Part shown: in pieces, positions 13,470-25,498 of the stretch
Position numbering within the stretch: the stretch's first letter is position 1
Layout of the letters: each line of letters starts with the position of its first letter
NCBI GenBank assembly: GCA_020740775.1
Contig: JAHEWK010000002.1
Location: 5,022,001-5,086,000 of the forward strand
DNA length: 64,000 bases
Direction of reading: 5' to 3'
Source: Ilyonectria destructans
Lineage: Eukaryota; Ascomycota; Sordariomycetes; Hypocreales; Nectriaceae
Translations under genes and position numbers: made by a program
The notes under the pieces: model-generated
The model's database searches: none
Seen by the model: the letters and a program-made list of their open reading frames with translations, nothing else
Told to the model about the DNA's origin: nothing

Positions 13470-15315
13470 AAGTAATTATTAGAGGTTATAAAATAGTAGA
13501 ATAAAGTAATATAATTATAAAAGAAATATTTTAATAAAGAATATAAAGATAAAAAGTATATAAAGATAAAAGGTAAATAGTATAAAATAGTATAAGATAG
13601 TATATTAATAGTGGATAATATAGTGATAATAATATATAATAAGTCTGGAATTACCTAGAGAGTTTCAGTCTTTTTATAGATAATTTACTTAAAATTCAGC
13701 TATTATATTAAAACAATATATATACTATTAAGAAGCCTAAAATTCCAGCTTTATTATAGTACTATATTTATTCTTATAGGTACTTTCCTTATTAAATAAT
13801 ATTAATTCTAAATAGTATATACTTTAAAATTAACTGATTTTAAAGTGCAGATAGATTAATAAGCTAATTTAGGCTGATTAGTTATATAGTATAAATATTA
13901 GTAATAATACTGTATTTTAGTATCTTTTTATAAGAATTTTTATAGGATTTTTAAACTATATTTTAGAACTTAAAGCTTAAAGCTTAATTTTATAAAGAAG
14001 TTATAAAATTATATATTTATAAACTTTAATAGATATTATATAAATAATATAAGTAAAATAAATATAGTACTAATTATCTTACTTATAAAGCTTATATTTT
14101 TCTGGAAATTTTATTACTTAATTTCTTTAAAACTCTTTTAATTTACTATTAATAAACTTTTACTATATAGTATAGAAAATATTATATTTAAGCTTATATT
14201 TATTCCTTTAGTAATTTAAGATAGTATTACTCTTAATTTAATAAGTAAGAAAGATAAACTTTTCTATAAGCTATTAATATTTATCTTAATTCTCTATTTT
14301 TATTTACTTTTTAGCTAGTAATTCTAAAGGTATATTTATATTCTATACTATTATTATAAAATAAAAGTTCTTAATAAGGTTAAGTTGCTAATTTATACTT
14401 AAAAAGCTTTTTATACTATTAACTGAATTTATTATATTAAGATAGTATTAGTAAAGAATATTAGTATTTTTCTAGTCTGTAAACTTTAAAATCTGCTAAA
14501 TTAAATAGCCTATATCTTTATTTAGATTAGTAATTATCCCCTTTAGTAAATAAGTAAATTACCCTACTATTAACTTTTAGCAGACTCTTATAGTATAGAT
14601 AGTATAATTCTATACCCTTTAAAAATTCAGCCTGTATTATTCAGTTTAATATCTATTTACTCTAGCTATTAAAACTTCTAGTTTTTATTTCTAGTCTATT
14701 TACAGTTTAAGTAGAAAAAACAGACTAATTTAATATATTAAATTTCTACTTTATAAGTATTAAAGTCTATAAATATATAACTTTATAACTTCTTTATAAA
14801 ATTAAGCTTTAAGCTTTAAGCTTTAAAATATAGCTTAAAAATTCTAATAAAAATCTTATAATTACATACTAAAATACAGTATTAATACTATTATTTACAC
14901 TATATAACTAATTAGCCTGAATCAGCTTATTAATCTATCTATACTTTTAAATTAATTAATTTTAAAGTATATACTATTTAGAATTAATATTACTTAATAA
15001 GAAAAGTATCTATAAGGATAAATATAGTACTATAATAAAGCTGGAATTTAAGGCTTTTTAATAGTATACCTATTATTTTAATATAATAGCTAGACTTTAA
15101 GTAAATTATCTATAAAAAGGCTAAGAGCCCCTAGGTAATTTTAAAAAAAGAATATATTAATATAATAATATATACTATTAATATACTATTTTATACTATC
15201 TTATACTATCTACCTTTTATCTTTATATACCCCTTAACTTTATATTCTTTATTAGGATATTTTTTTATAATAATATTACCTTATTCCACTACTTTATAAC
15301 CTTTAATAATAAGCT
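13470..15315. repeat. Large inverted repeat, arms about 0.55 kb, RIPed
   Basis: The sequence at about 13470-14022 reappears in reverse complement at about 14768-15315. Shared landmarks are the block around AGGTTATAAA(A/G)TAGT(A/G)G at the outer ends, TTTTTATAGATAATTTACTT in the middle and AAAGCTTAAAGCTTAATTTT at the inner ends. The arms differ mainly by C/T and G/A changes, as expected if both were RIPed after duplication. The 0.75-kb centre has no recognisable coding. It could be a DNA element with long terminal inverted repeats or two head-to-head copies of one repeat. Confidence 0.7.
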
Positions 15316-15969
15316 TATAATTTTAATTATTTAGCGGGTAATAATAAAATAAATTCTTAATATTAAAATAATTTTAAAATATCTTAAAGAATATAATATT
15401 AATAAAAAAGAATAATAAAGGCTGTATATAAAGAGAAGATAGATTACAATTTAATCTATACCTTTTTAGCAGTATATACTTCAGTTTAAATAAATTCTAT
15501 TAATATAAAAATATAAATTATTATATTAAACTACTTACTATTTCTTATTCTTTTTCTTATATTCTCTTTATTTAATTTTAAGCTTATACTCTAATTCTCT
15601 ATTATTCTATCTAATTAAAACTATAAGATTCTATAAAATTATAAGTACTATAAAGCAGTAATAATTAAGATAGGATCTCTTACTTTATATTTAGCTTAAT
15701 ATAGTTTTTATACTTAAGCAGTTATAAAATAATATAAATTTAATAGATAGCTATTATCTATTTAGGTATCTTTATAAGTATAGTTATAATAGTTATTAAA
15801 TTATAATAGCTTATACAGCTTAATATTATTATAACTTAAGTTGGAATTAAGCAGTTATAACTAGCAAAATTAAAACATATCTATTTTTCCTTATTTTATT
15901 ACAGTATATAGATATATATATATTAAATAGACTCTATTTAATATAAGTTAATACAGTTTAACTATACTA
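15316..15969. other. RIPed AT-rich DNA
   Basis: AT-rich sequence between the inverted repeat and the third LTR fragment. No motif recognised. Confidence 0.4.
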
Positions 15970-16197
15970 AATCTATAGTATATAGTTATCTAAAAAGTAT
16001 ATATTTAGTATAAGCAGCTTTTTAGCTATTAATATAACTTAATTATATTAAGTATTCTTTACTTTACTATTATTAGATATAATACTCTTATTTAAGTTTT
16101 AATCTATTTAATTTATTTATTATATAAACTAATTAGAATTAGCCTACTTTAAACTTATAAGTATAGTATAATATACTAATTATTATAAATATAATTT
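15970..16197 (+). repeat. Third, 5'-truncated LTR copy of the gypsy family
   Basis: From GTATATAGTTATCTAAAAAG onward to the terminal ATTATTATA, this stretch follows the last roughly 230 bp of the two LTRs at 3337 and 12065, with small indels. The first 150 bp of the LTR are missing, so it is a truncated copy or fragment of a second element. Confidence 0.75.
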
Positions 16198-16940
16198 TCT
16201 ATTATTAGAAAACTCTAATTTTAATATATATCCTTTAATAGAATCTTTTTAGCTAATTTGCCTTTAATATACTTTAATTTATTAGTATTAGTAAATACTA
16301 ATAATACTATTTTAATATAAATATTCTTACTGAAGCTATTAACTGCCTAATAGAATTTAATATTATTTTATTTATATCTTACTTTTAGATATTTATAAAG
16401 ACTTATATTTTACTTTATATACTCTTAACAGTTAGATATCTATTCTTTTTATCTAGCTTACTAATAGTTTTATAAACTACTATCTCTATAAAGTATTTTA
16501 AAATCTATAAATTTCTTAAATTCTAAAAGCTATTAATATGTATATATCTATTAATAATAAGTTAGTATTATAAACTAATAATTATTAATATTCACTCTCT
16601 ATATATACTATATTCTAAGCTTTAATATATATAATTCTACAGACTTTTTCCTTAGGGCTTTATATATAATATTAAGGCTGATATTTAAGATATCTTTAGT
16701 AAATCCTTTATATTCAGCCTATATTATAATATTATTACTATATTTTATAGATTATAATATAATCTCTATAATTTGTAAGTAGATAGATAAAATATTAGAT
16801 AAATATAATAGTAGTAAAAAGAATAACTATAAAAAGAAATAGAAGAAGTAATAAGAAGGAGGAAGGAGGGATTTAAATATATAAAAGGAAATCTAATACT
16901 ACTGCTAAATAAGAATATAAGGTAGCTATTTCAGACCACC
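16198..16940. other. RIPed AT-rich tail of the block
   Basis: AT-rich sequence with no identified motif. GC content returns to normal abruptly at about 16930-16950. Confidence 0.4.
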
Positions 16941-17229
16941 GTAGGAAGCCGTTTTTATATACCCTATATTATACCTATATTCAGAGCTGAGGCGGGTTTC
17001 AGTTCCTGTAGCATAGATATCCTTCTAATAGACGGTTGGTAGAGCTAGGGTGAGCGAATATAGCGTGCGACTGAGCAGCCCTGATTAAAAGCGGCGAGTA
17101 GTCATGTGTATGGGTGGGGGAAAAATCGTCTAGATTCGTCGCGCATTATAACGGTATGAGCCATCTCTGTCGCTGTGGCTTCGGGTAATTCAGTGGTAAG
17201 TAATAGTTACCTTTTGTCATGATTATCTA

Positions 17230-17388
17230 ATATAAGTTGTGCAGCGACACGTATGTTGAAGCAACGCAAATTGCGGCTCAGTTGTAGGAACCCATATTAA
17301 AGCAGCAAGTGGACGATGACGCGGATTTGTCGGCACGGCTAGAAAACCTGCGACTTCCAACTGATGACAATGAAGGTGATGCCTGAGG
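17230..17388 (+). pseudogene. Coding-like 3' end of an unidentified gene, with one TAG
   Basis: The plus frame ending at 17388 reads as a natural protein tail (…QQVDDDADLSARLENLRLP… then TGA), preceded by a TAG where CAG (Gln) would fit, and above it about 14 more plausible codons. The acidic stretch followed by LSARLENLR resembles tails of ESCRT-III-like proteins, but this similarity is too short to rely on. With the E2 relic next door, it suggests a decayed gene-bearing duplicate at the border of the RIPed block. Confidence 0.3.
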
Positions 17389-17633
17389 CTGACACCACAA
17401 GTATAATCTCGACAAACATACCTCGCACATTGTCCGGTCTCTCTGGTCTAACCCTCTCCCGACTATCGGCGACCGACGTCATCAACCCCCTCGAACGATA
17501 CTGAACTAGAGAGATTTTCGTCACTTGTCACTCTGTCAAGTTCGAGTCTAGTTGCGAAACACGAAAAAGCTCTCCCATCCTTCTCCGGGTACATTCTGGA
17601 CGACGACTGGCGGAACAAACACGGATTGAAGAT

Positions 17634-18254
<621 letters not shown>

Positions 18255-18474
18255 TGCTAAAGACCTCACAAACACCAATGCCTAATGCTAAACCAAATAC
18301 TGTACCATGGCTAGTATTGGATACGACGTTGTGCTTGGAGAAAGTCAGACAGTTTAAATTACTAGGTGGATATTAAATAGACATCTGCATTCCCCTTTCC
18401 CTATCCCGACTTTCCTTTTTCCTCGTCATAGCTCTTCATGCGGTCGTTAATAGCCGAGAGTGACCGTACATGAC

Positions 18475-19839
18475 TCACTTCGGCGCAAAGATCAAAGCCA
18501 GCTGGTCAATCTCGTCACCATCCTGGCCGAGGAAGCCAGCAATCTGCCAGCCAGTGGGCGCAGTGATAGTGACACAATCGCTGGTGGCAGTTCCAGCAGT
18601 CACAGTGTTTCCTGAGCTGGTCGTGGCCAAAATGTAGAAGACCCGAGTCTGCGAGCTCTTCTGTCCCTGGCACAGCTTGGCGCTGGTCCAGTACTCACTA
18701 GTACCCAGTGTCAAGCTCGAGGCGGTGCCGCCAGTGCCACCGTGGCTCAGGACGGTTCCATCCTTGAGAGTAATGCTCACGGAGTCCAGGCGCGAGCCAC
18801 CAGCAAAGGTTAGCTTCGTGGGCTTGGAAATGGTGGAGTAGGCAGAGAGCTTGGTCAGATCAGTGAACCAGTTCCCATGGGGTCCACCGATGTAGGCAGA
18901 CTGGCGCAGCTTGGAGGACAGCGACCAGGTGAAGTTGACGCCGATGGGGTTGTGGTCGGAGAGAATGCTGCCGTCAGGCTGCAAGAACTTGTTGCTCTCG
19001 TAGTTGAACGAATCAGCGGTAAGGCTAATGATGGAGTTGCCGCGGTAGAAGAGCTTGTCAACAGTCTCGCAGTTGTTGGTGGTGCTGGGGTTGGAGCAGA
19101 TCGTCTCCACGGTGGGCTCGACGCCAGAGCGGACGAGCTGGACCCATGCGTCCGTCAAGCCGTTCTGGGTCCTGAAGGTGGCGATGTTATCCGCCGTGCG
19201 CGTGTAGCGGCTGTTGGTGTCGCCAAAGACGAGCACGGCGTTGCCCACGCTCCAGGTGTCGATGTAGTTGGCGACCTGCTTCACGTTGCTGGTTCGGGCA
19301 GCCTCGTCGCCGTCTTCAGTGCCAGCGTCGGTGTGCAGATTGTACGAGTCAATGTAGACGCCGTCGGCAATCTGGATGCGCATGAAGGTGAAGCCCTTGG
19401 GAGTCAGGCAATCAGCGCCCGAGGCGTTAGAACAGTCGTCCCACTTGACGCGGGAGAAGTTGATCCAGTCAAAGTTGGCCAGAGTGTTGAGACCAGAGCC
19501 AATGACGGCGCCGCCAGATGTAGCGGTGCGGTAGGCGTGCGTATCCGTCTTGTAGATGGAGGCATGGTAGTTGAAGTCCTGTTACGCATGAGTATGTTGT
19601 TCAAATGGATATTGCAGCATATTTACCTCTTGCACATTGATGATATCATAGCCATACTTGCCAAAGTACGTGCCGATGAGCAGCGAGTTGGTCGTCTTAT
19701 CACCGGGGACATCATTGCCGTTCAGGATTGGCGGGAGACCTGCGACATTCATGCTCAGGACGGTCAAGTCGCCGCTGGTGGCAGCTGTGGCGCCTGCCAC
19801 AAGGGCGGCGGAGCAGATGGCGGTGCGCCAGTTGATCAT
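18475..19839 (-). CDS. Secreted endonuclease/exonuclease/phosphatase-family hydrolase with jacalin-like C-terminus
   Basis: Two exons, 19627-19839 and 18475-19578 (minus strand), joined by a 48-bp GT-AG intron; 438 residues. The start ATG gives a signal peptide (MINWRTAICSAALVAGATA). The first 300 residues carry the DNase-I-fold catalytic set: LSMNVAGLP, INVQE (metal-binding Glu), YNLHTDAG (catalytic His region), VFGDTNSRY and LSDHNPIG. This family covers sphingomyelinases, inositol phosphatases and nucleases, so the substrate is not decided. The last roughly 140 residues look like a jacalin-type beta-prism: GGPHG at its start, repeated LDSVSITLKDG and HGGTGG, and a QIAGFLGQDGDEIDQL ending. 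The likely role is an extracellular phosphodiesterase tethered to glycans by the lectin-like part. It stands alone; the nearest neighbour on its 3' side is the E2 relic. Confidence 0.88.
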
Positions 19840-21431
19840 GATGATATCTGAGGGACTGGTTCTTTACTTTGGCGATGAGAGTGCGTCCTTGCACATTTCC
19901 TGGAGGTTTATCCCCATCTATAAGCATTCCACTGGCTGGCCATAGTGGTGGCATCAGGTGTCATAGCTGCTACGGTATACTGTTAGCGAGATATATCCCC
20001 GCGGCGGGTCGGCTTCCTATTGCGGCGTGCCGCTCCGGGGTAACGGTGAGAGTTCCCCATGCCCCGAGGCCGTATTGGCGCGATGTCACGGCGCCGTCAT
20101 TTTGTTCGGCACAGACTACTCGATTGGTTTACCGAGATTGGCGTCGGTCGATCTGGGACTTTGCAATGCCAGGACAGGAAACACACACGTGGAGGACTAG
20201 GCCTGTCGAAAGCCGGATTGAATGCTGTATATGCTCCGTAGGTATCTTCTGCAAGAGTAGGCACGTGGAAATTGGTTGGAAGAACGGCATATGATATCGT
20301 ATTTGCTCTTTAGGGTTCAATACAGCCTATTTCCATTGGTGGAAACCCTTCACAAGCGCTCCGAACGGACGAGTACTAGCCTCGGCTTCATAACCGAGCA
20401 CAGAGGGGAACGCGCGGATCCCATCACGAGTTCACAAAAGAGACCATCACGGAAGGTTATATTACGACAAATATTATCCGATAGGGAGATGGTGTGGCTG
20501 CCAGCCTATACTACCGGCCTATTTGGTACATAATTTAATTCCGATTTCCCCTGCATGGCAATTCTCTCAATGCCCCCGCTCGACATCAGCCCAACAACCC
20601 TTGTCCTATTTGTCGCTCGGATATGTGACCCCTCATAAGCTCCTATTCAAGCTTCTATGTACCATACTTTTAAGGTGGCCCTCTTCCGTTCACGGGTGAA
20701 ATCCGACCCATAATAGATATGGTTTTTCGCATACGAAAGGTAATATCCGCCTCGGCCCTTCTCTGTCGCGGAACCTTTAGGCGAACAACCTCCATGAACT
20801 CACTCACTTCCTCTTTTCCATAAACTTTGCGTTGAATTACTCTTCCCGATCGGGCGTCTGAACACGAGCCAGGATTGTGTGGTTTGCGCCTCGCGCTACC
20901 ATGTTTGAACTTACCCATACGGGCCCAATGGACAGACCATATGTGTGAAGCCTGCGCAGCATGCTTTTCGCCAGTGCAGGCGCAACACTACGGGAAACGG
21001 ACCAGCACCGTGCTAGAAAAGACCGTAAAAATGATGTATGTGATCTCCGTGATGACCTCATCTGCGGTACTTGGCTTCGGACCCGAACTTGGCGAGCATC
21101 GCCGTAGTATCATGACAGCACCCCAAGATGCCAGTGGCGAACGTCATGTGTTAAACCTTAACGCTATGGATCTTTCAACCCTGATAATCTGACAGGGCGG
21201 AGTCGGCAGTGTGGGCAATCATGTAGACGTCACGACTGATTGTGAACTTCTCCTGGACGGTCTTGGGTACTTACTCGCGGGGTCTTCATCGACTGGGATT
21301 TGCGGGCAAGCTTGCCTGTCTTTGGATATACCTCATGAGGAGCTGACAGCGGTTTTATCTGAGTCATGTGCATCGTGGCGCCCAGTTCTAGCAGGTTTCT
21401 GACCGTTTCATACCTCGTCCGAGCTGCCACT
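19840..21431. other. 1.6-kb spacer without a supported gene
   Basis: Short open frames exist on both strands, but none has a domain, splice structure or composition that supports it. The first 200 bp are presumably the promoter of the hydrolase gene on the minus strand. Confidence 0.4.
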
Positions 21432-22092
21432 GGTGGTGACTAATCTAACTTCTATCTGCTCCCTCAAGGTGAGCAAGTTGCCGGCACAAGGTCAAAAATA
21501 TATACTTTTTTCCACAATTTAAGTATTTCCTATCCAATACTTCCACAATAACTAAATATCAAGCTTTTCGGCGTGAAAAGGTTAAACCTGTATGAATATA
21601 TAATCTGCAGTTAGCCCAAGAAGCCGAGCTCTGATTCTTTCCCTCCCTTATATCACCTTTCCTACCAAGAAGTAACGATACCTTCTTCAGTGACGAGACC
21701 CCTAGTCGGCTCAGCTGACCCAGTGAGCCCCTGCAGCAATTGAATATACAACCGGAGATAAAATCATAACCAATCAACTCTATCTCCTTAGCCTCAACTC
21801 GAACACCCACTCGTCACTAGTACGAGTGCAATACTTTAAGAACCCGGCCGAAGCCGAGGTCGTGGGCTGTGATAGAGACAGCCAGGCAACCTAGCAGCGC
21901 TAGGTTGACCCGGGCCAGGTTGCGAAGCCAGGCCAATTGGGCCTCGGCTTCAGCCGGATTCTTGAAGTATTTTACTTGTTTCAGTGCTGAGAGGATGTTC
22001 GTGTTGAGGCTAAGGAGATAGAGTTGATTGCTTGCGATTTCATCTCCGGTTGTATATTCGATTGCTGCAGGGCTCGCTGGGCCAGCTGAGGC
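21432..22092. repeat. Dispersed repeat, copy A, with an internal head-to-head inversion
   Basis: Starting at 21432 (TAATCTAACTTCTATCTGC), the sequence matches the reverse complement of 31300-31792 (copy B), with C/T and G/A differences concentrated in B. At about 21862 the orientation flips: 21868-22092 matches copy B in direct orientation. As a result about 150 bp (21712-21862) is repeated in inverse at about 21936-22092, for example CAATCAACTCTATCTCCTTA near 21770 and its complement near 22025. This is either a rearranged insertion (twin-priming-like inversion) or two copies in head-to-head contact. No flanking target duplication was found for this copy. Confidence 0.7.
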
Positions 22093-22242
22093 CGGAAATA
22101 TATCGCCTTCATCCTCGTATTCTTTTTCTCTTCGCACTCGAGGAATAAGGTCAGCCACCTCCTTTGTGGTCTCTATATTCCACTCCTCATTGATTGACTC
22201 ATAAGTGAATATAGTATCACTTACCGCCCATCGTGACGTCAC
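21817..22242 (-). pseudogene. Repeat-derived coding fragment, unknown family
   Basis: A 141-codon frame on the minus strand. Its centre (LNTNILSALKQVKYFKNPAE followed by AQLAWLRNLARVNLALLGCL) is shared, in degraded form, with the minus strand of copy B at 31300-31440, where it continues into a charged coiled-coil tail (31092-31260). Here the last about 16 residues come from the inverted junction, so the frame is chimeric. I do not recognise the family. It is probably a protein or protein remnant carried by the repeat and not a functional host gene. Confidence 0.4.
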
Positions 22243-22649
22243 TTCACTTGACAGGGTATCGAGTATGACTTTCTCTCACTCCCCACGTTTCTATGCCTGC
22301 CCTATATTAGCATTAGGCTTATTCTTACAACTTATTACCATCCCCTGTTATCTTATCCGCACCGGAGTTCTATCTTAGAATTGAAAGATTAATCTGTTAT
22401 GGAGAGTTAAATTACGATGCGTGAAGCTCAGTCAGAGGTACTGATTGGATTGGATAAAGCACTCAAGTGCTGTGTGACGACATGTTTCGAGCACGCTGGG
22501 GGAAAAGAAACCGCCAGTTATTAGGACAACTCCGGTGTATTTGCTTAATAACCAAACAAAACAACATAAAAACTCTTAGAATGCAGTATCTTTGAGCTAG
22601 CTAACATTGAATATGGCAACTATTGCGTGCTTCACCCCATCTCCTGTGC
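22243..22649. other. 3' flank of the HET gene
   Basis: Sequence between the repeat-derived frame and the stop codon of the HET gene. It should hold the HET gene's 3' UTR and polyadenylation region; nothing specific was recognised. Confidence 0.3.
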
Positions 22650-24657
22650 TTATACTAGCTTAATAACATACCCAGAAGCGCAGTCGTATTCTTCGCATGG
22701 TAGCCCAGGATTCGCCTCTGACGACTTGAGAGCGTCGTACGTTGGGTCAAAAGCTTTGGTATCCTCGCGAACCGACGCAGACACAAAAGCGTGACCGCAT
22801 CTCGTATACGTTCCCAGTTCCCCACTCACGGCCTGAACAATGATGCCCCTAATCTCGGATGCGAGATTCCACTTATCTTCGAGTGAAAGTGGTGTTTGCA
22901 GGTCGAACATCGGCACGAAGAAGAGCCGGTCGGCGCCGATTACATCTGCCGAGTCGACCCAGACATTCTTCGCATGTTCCATCCCTTTGCCTTCCAGGTG
23001 AAACTCTTGCTCGCTACCTTGTACTTTGACAGGATTGAGGCTGCAGCGCATGCGCAGGTACCCAACAATCTTTTCGCCGCGGGGCTCGTAAACTTCCCGG
23101 CGCGTGCTGACTTCTGTGACAAAAGCAAGAGGCGTGATATCGTATCCTTCATACGCGTCGACTTGTTGCGTGTCAACTGAGCCGTTGATGGACACCCAGG
23201 ACCACGAAGGTGCAAGCTCATTCCGAGCGCTTTTGCCGTGCTGTAACTCCTTGACATACCACGAGAGTTGTATTTCCATCTTGGGTCGCCATAGGCCCGC
23301 ACAGTATTCGAGCCCTAGTTCGTTCTGCAGGTGTTCGGCGACACCGGAAATCGCGATGAGCTTGTCACCGATCTGGGTCAGGCCACAAGCCGAATAAGCG
23401 TTGACGATTCTTGCCCACTGACTTATGGCCTGGTCGGCCGAGTCGGGCGGTGTCAAGAAGTGTGAGCCTTGCTTGCACCCAACCCTCATTTGTGTCCTCG
23501 CGGATGAAGGCCAGACGCTTGTTCCGCGAGGCAGCGATTCGCATGCTGTGAGTTCTGCACAATCCCAGATGACTTGATCAGATGTGAAATGGATGATTCG
23601 CGGCGAAAGTAGACGCTCTTGGGCCACCCAGGCACGCCGGTTGAGCTGTGCATCGTCAATCTGCTGGGTGAAATAGTCCTCATCAATGAGGCGGAACCGG
23701 CCCTTCAAGGCCCCGTTATCGATATCCAGTACATCTGAGCTTAGCACAGCTGGATTTCTGTCCGCGAAGAGCCCTCCAAAGCTATTTACCGACCGAGTGG
23801 CCGCGATGTTGCAAAGCGCATGCTTGTAGACCTTGAGCATCGTTACTGCTTCACGTTGCCAATCCTCATCCGAGTCTTGGATGATGCACAAGGAGTCGAT
23901 CCAAAAATAGTTGATGTCAAGGCACCTGACAACTTGAATGGCATCTTGGAATGTTTGCGGAAGTTGGTCGAAAGGAATCTCATCCTTGAACTGAGAAAGT
24001 GTCTGCTTCTCCAGCTTCAGTATTTTGGCCCCTCCCCAGCAATGACTCAGGCTCGCGTATGGCCCGGAGAGTCCGCCTTGGATAGACTCGACGAGTTTCA
24101 CACTATGTTGTTGGACGTGGATGAGCCGAGTAGGGTACCATGGCTGTGCACTGGACATAGTTGAAGAACATGTTGAGTGCTTTGCGCGGCATTCGTTCAA
24201 ACAACCTTTGAAGAATCCCAGAGCTGCCGTAGAACCGGTGTTGGTGCTCGTAACCTTGTGTTCTTGTCCTTTGTGGTTCAGTACCAGTATAAATCGGTAG
24301 AAAAGAAAACTTCATACCTGCATTTGACACTTTCTCGAAATGCATCACCTGCACCCCGAGCTTCTTTCCCTCCGAGATCGCCCCATTCCACAAATACGTG
24401 CTGCCTTTCTGCTCATCAGTCTGCGCAGCCAGGATGTATAGGATCTGCAAGGGTGCAGTGGCTGGCATTTCAAGGCGTCTGTGTTTGATCAGCTGCCGAA
24501 GGATACCGCGACAGCCATAGCAGCGAGCCGCTTTTCCTTCCAGTCCAGAGAGCGTGATGTCGTATTCGAACTGCGCCTCCCAGCGATCCAGCTGCCACTT
24601 TTTCTGGACTAGTGCCACAGGTTGGTTGAACACGGCTTTGCACTCCTGGCACAACAT
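22650..24657 (-). CDS. HET-domain protein (heterokaryon-incompatibility-type effector)
   Basis: Two exons on the minus strand, 24318-24657 and 22650-24268, with a 49-bp intron; 652 residues. The first ATG after an in-frame stop gives MLCQECKAVF. The N-terminus has paired cysteines (CQEC near residue 3 and CYGC near 50), as often seen before HET domains. The HET domain runs from about residue 183: motif 1 PYASLSHCWGG, motif 2 WIDSLCIIQDSDEDWQREA, motif 3 RRAWVAQERLLSPRIIHF, in the usual order and spacing. HET domains act as cell-death effectors in fungal allorecognition (for example in het-c/het-e/het-d and pin-c/het-c systems) and are distantly related to TIR domains. No separate NACHT or WD40 is present in this protein. 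It is transcribed away from the NLR gene, with 841 bp between start codons, so the two may share a regulatory region. Confidence 0.93.
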
Positions 24658-25498
24658 GTTGATCAACGATTTCGGATCTGGGAGCCAGTTAACAAAATGG
24701 AAGAACAGGTCATTTCGATGACTTTATCAACTTTGAATTTGAGTCTTACGTCAGCAAGCCACAGCCATTCTCGTCAAGCGGTGGAAGTGAGAATGAATGG
24801 CGTTGGATGTGCCACGTAGTACTCCGTAAGCTGGCGTTGGACCCGGTGCGGCTGAGAGTAGCCATAAGCTTCGAGTATCTTAGGCGCTGAATGATGGCGA
24901 AGGCCACTGGAACAAGTGCGTGTAGTTTCAGGACGCAAGCGTGCAATTAAGTTACATTATTTCCAAACAACTATCTTGTCGCATCAGTGCAAATGACTCC
25001 GGAGTCGCCGCTGATCTCTGGACAATGAAAATAAATTAAAATAAGTCTGTTTGAGTGAAAACTAAATATCCTAATAATTCGGGGTTAAAACTTGTATTTT
25101 TGCCCTCAATCCTCGGAGCCTGTTTATAAGGCCGCCGCCAAGTCTTGATCTCGTCAGATATCATTGGTGGCCTCGTCTCGCAACACCATGCAGACGCAGC
25201 CCATCTGCGCCCTTCAGCCACCTGAAATCAGATATCATGTGACCGAGGGGATGAATGCGGAAAAAATTCCCTCAGATTTCTGCTGTTGCTCCCCAGACCT
25301 TCTTTTTCCCTAGCAGAAGCTACTGGGCAAGACCGTGATCCCGCCACGGGCGAAAAGCATCAGTCACTTCACTCGAATACATTTGCCTCGACGTGGTCCG
25401 AACGAACAATTCCTAAATTGATTTTCAACATCATCCATCATACCCTGCCATCCAATCGTACCGCACCTACCAACGGGCTGGGTTTGCAGTGAAGCACA
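24658..25498. promoter_or_regulatory. Shared upstream region between HET and NLR genes
   Basis: 841 bp separate the start codons of two divergent genes. It must hold both promoters and 5' UTRs. I see no clear TATA box or operator and claim only the arrangement. Confidence 0.5.

Noticed and set aside
13470..15315. CRISPR-like or tandem array in the AT block
   Set aside because: Repeats are two long inverted arms, not short regularly spaced units, and the DNA is fungal.
3337..16940. AT-rich block as mitochondrial DNA insert or centromere
   Set aside because: Gypsy LTRs, target duplication and RIP-type changes explain its composition; no mitochondrial genes are seen.
18877..19851. 324-codon open frame on plus strand over the secreted hydrolase gene
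   Set aside because: It is the antisense shadow of a gene with a signal peptide, intact catalytic motifs and a clean intron on the minus strand.
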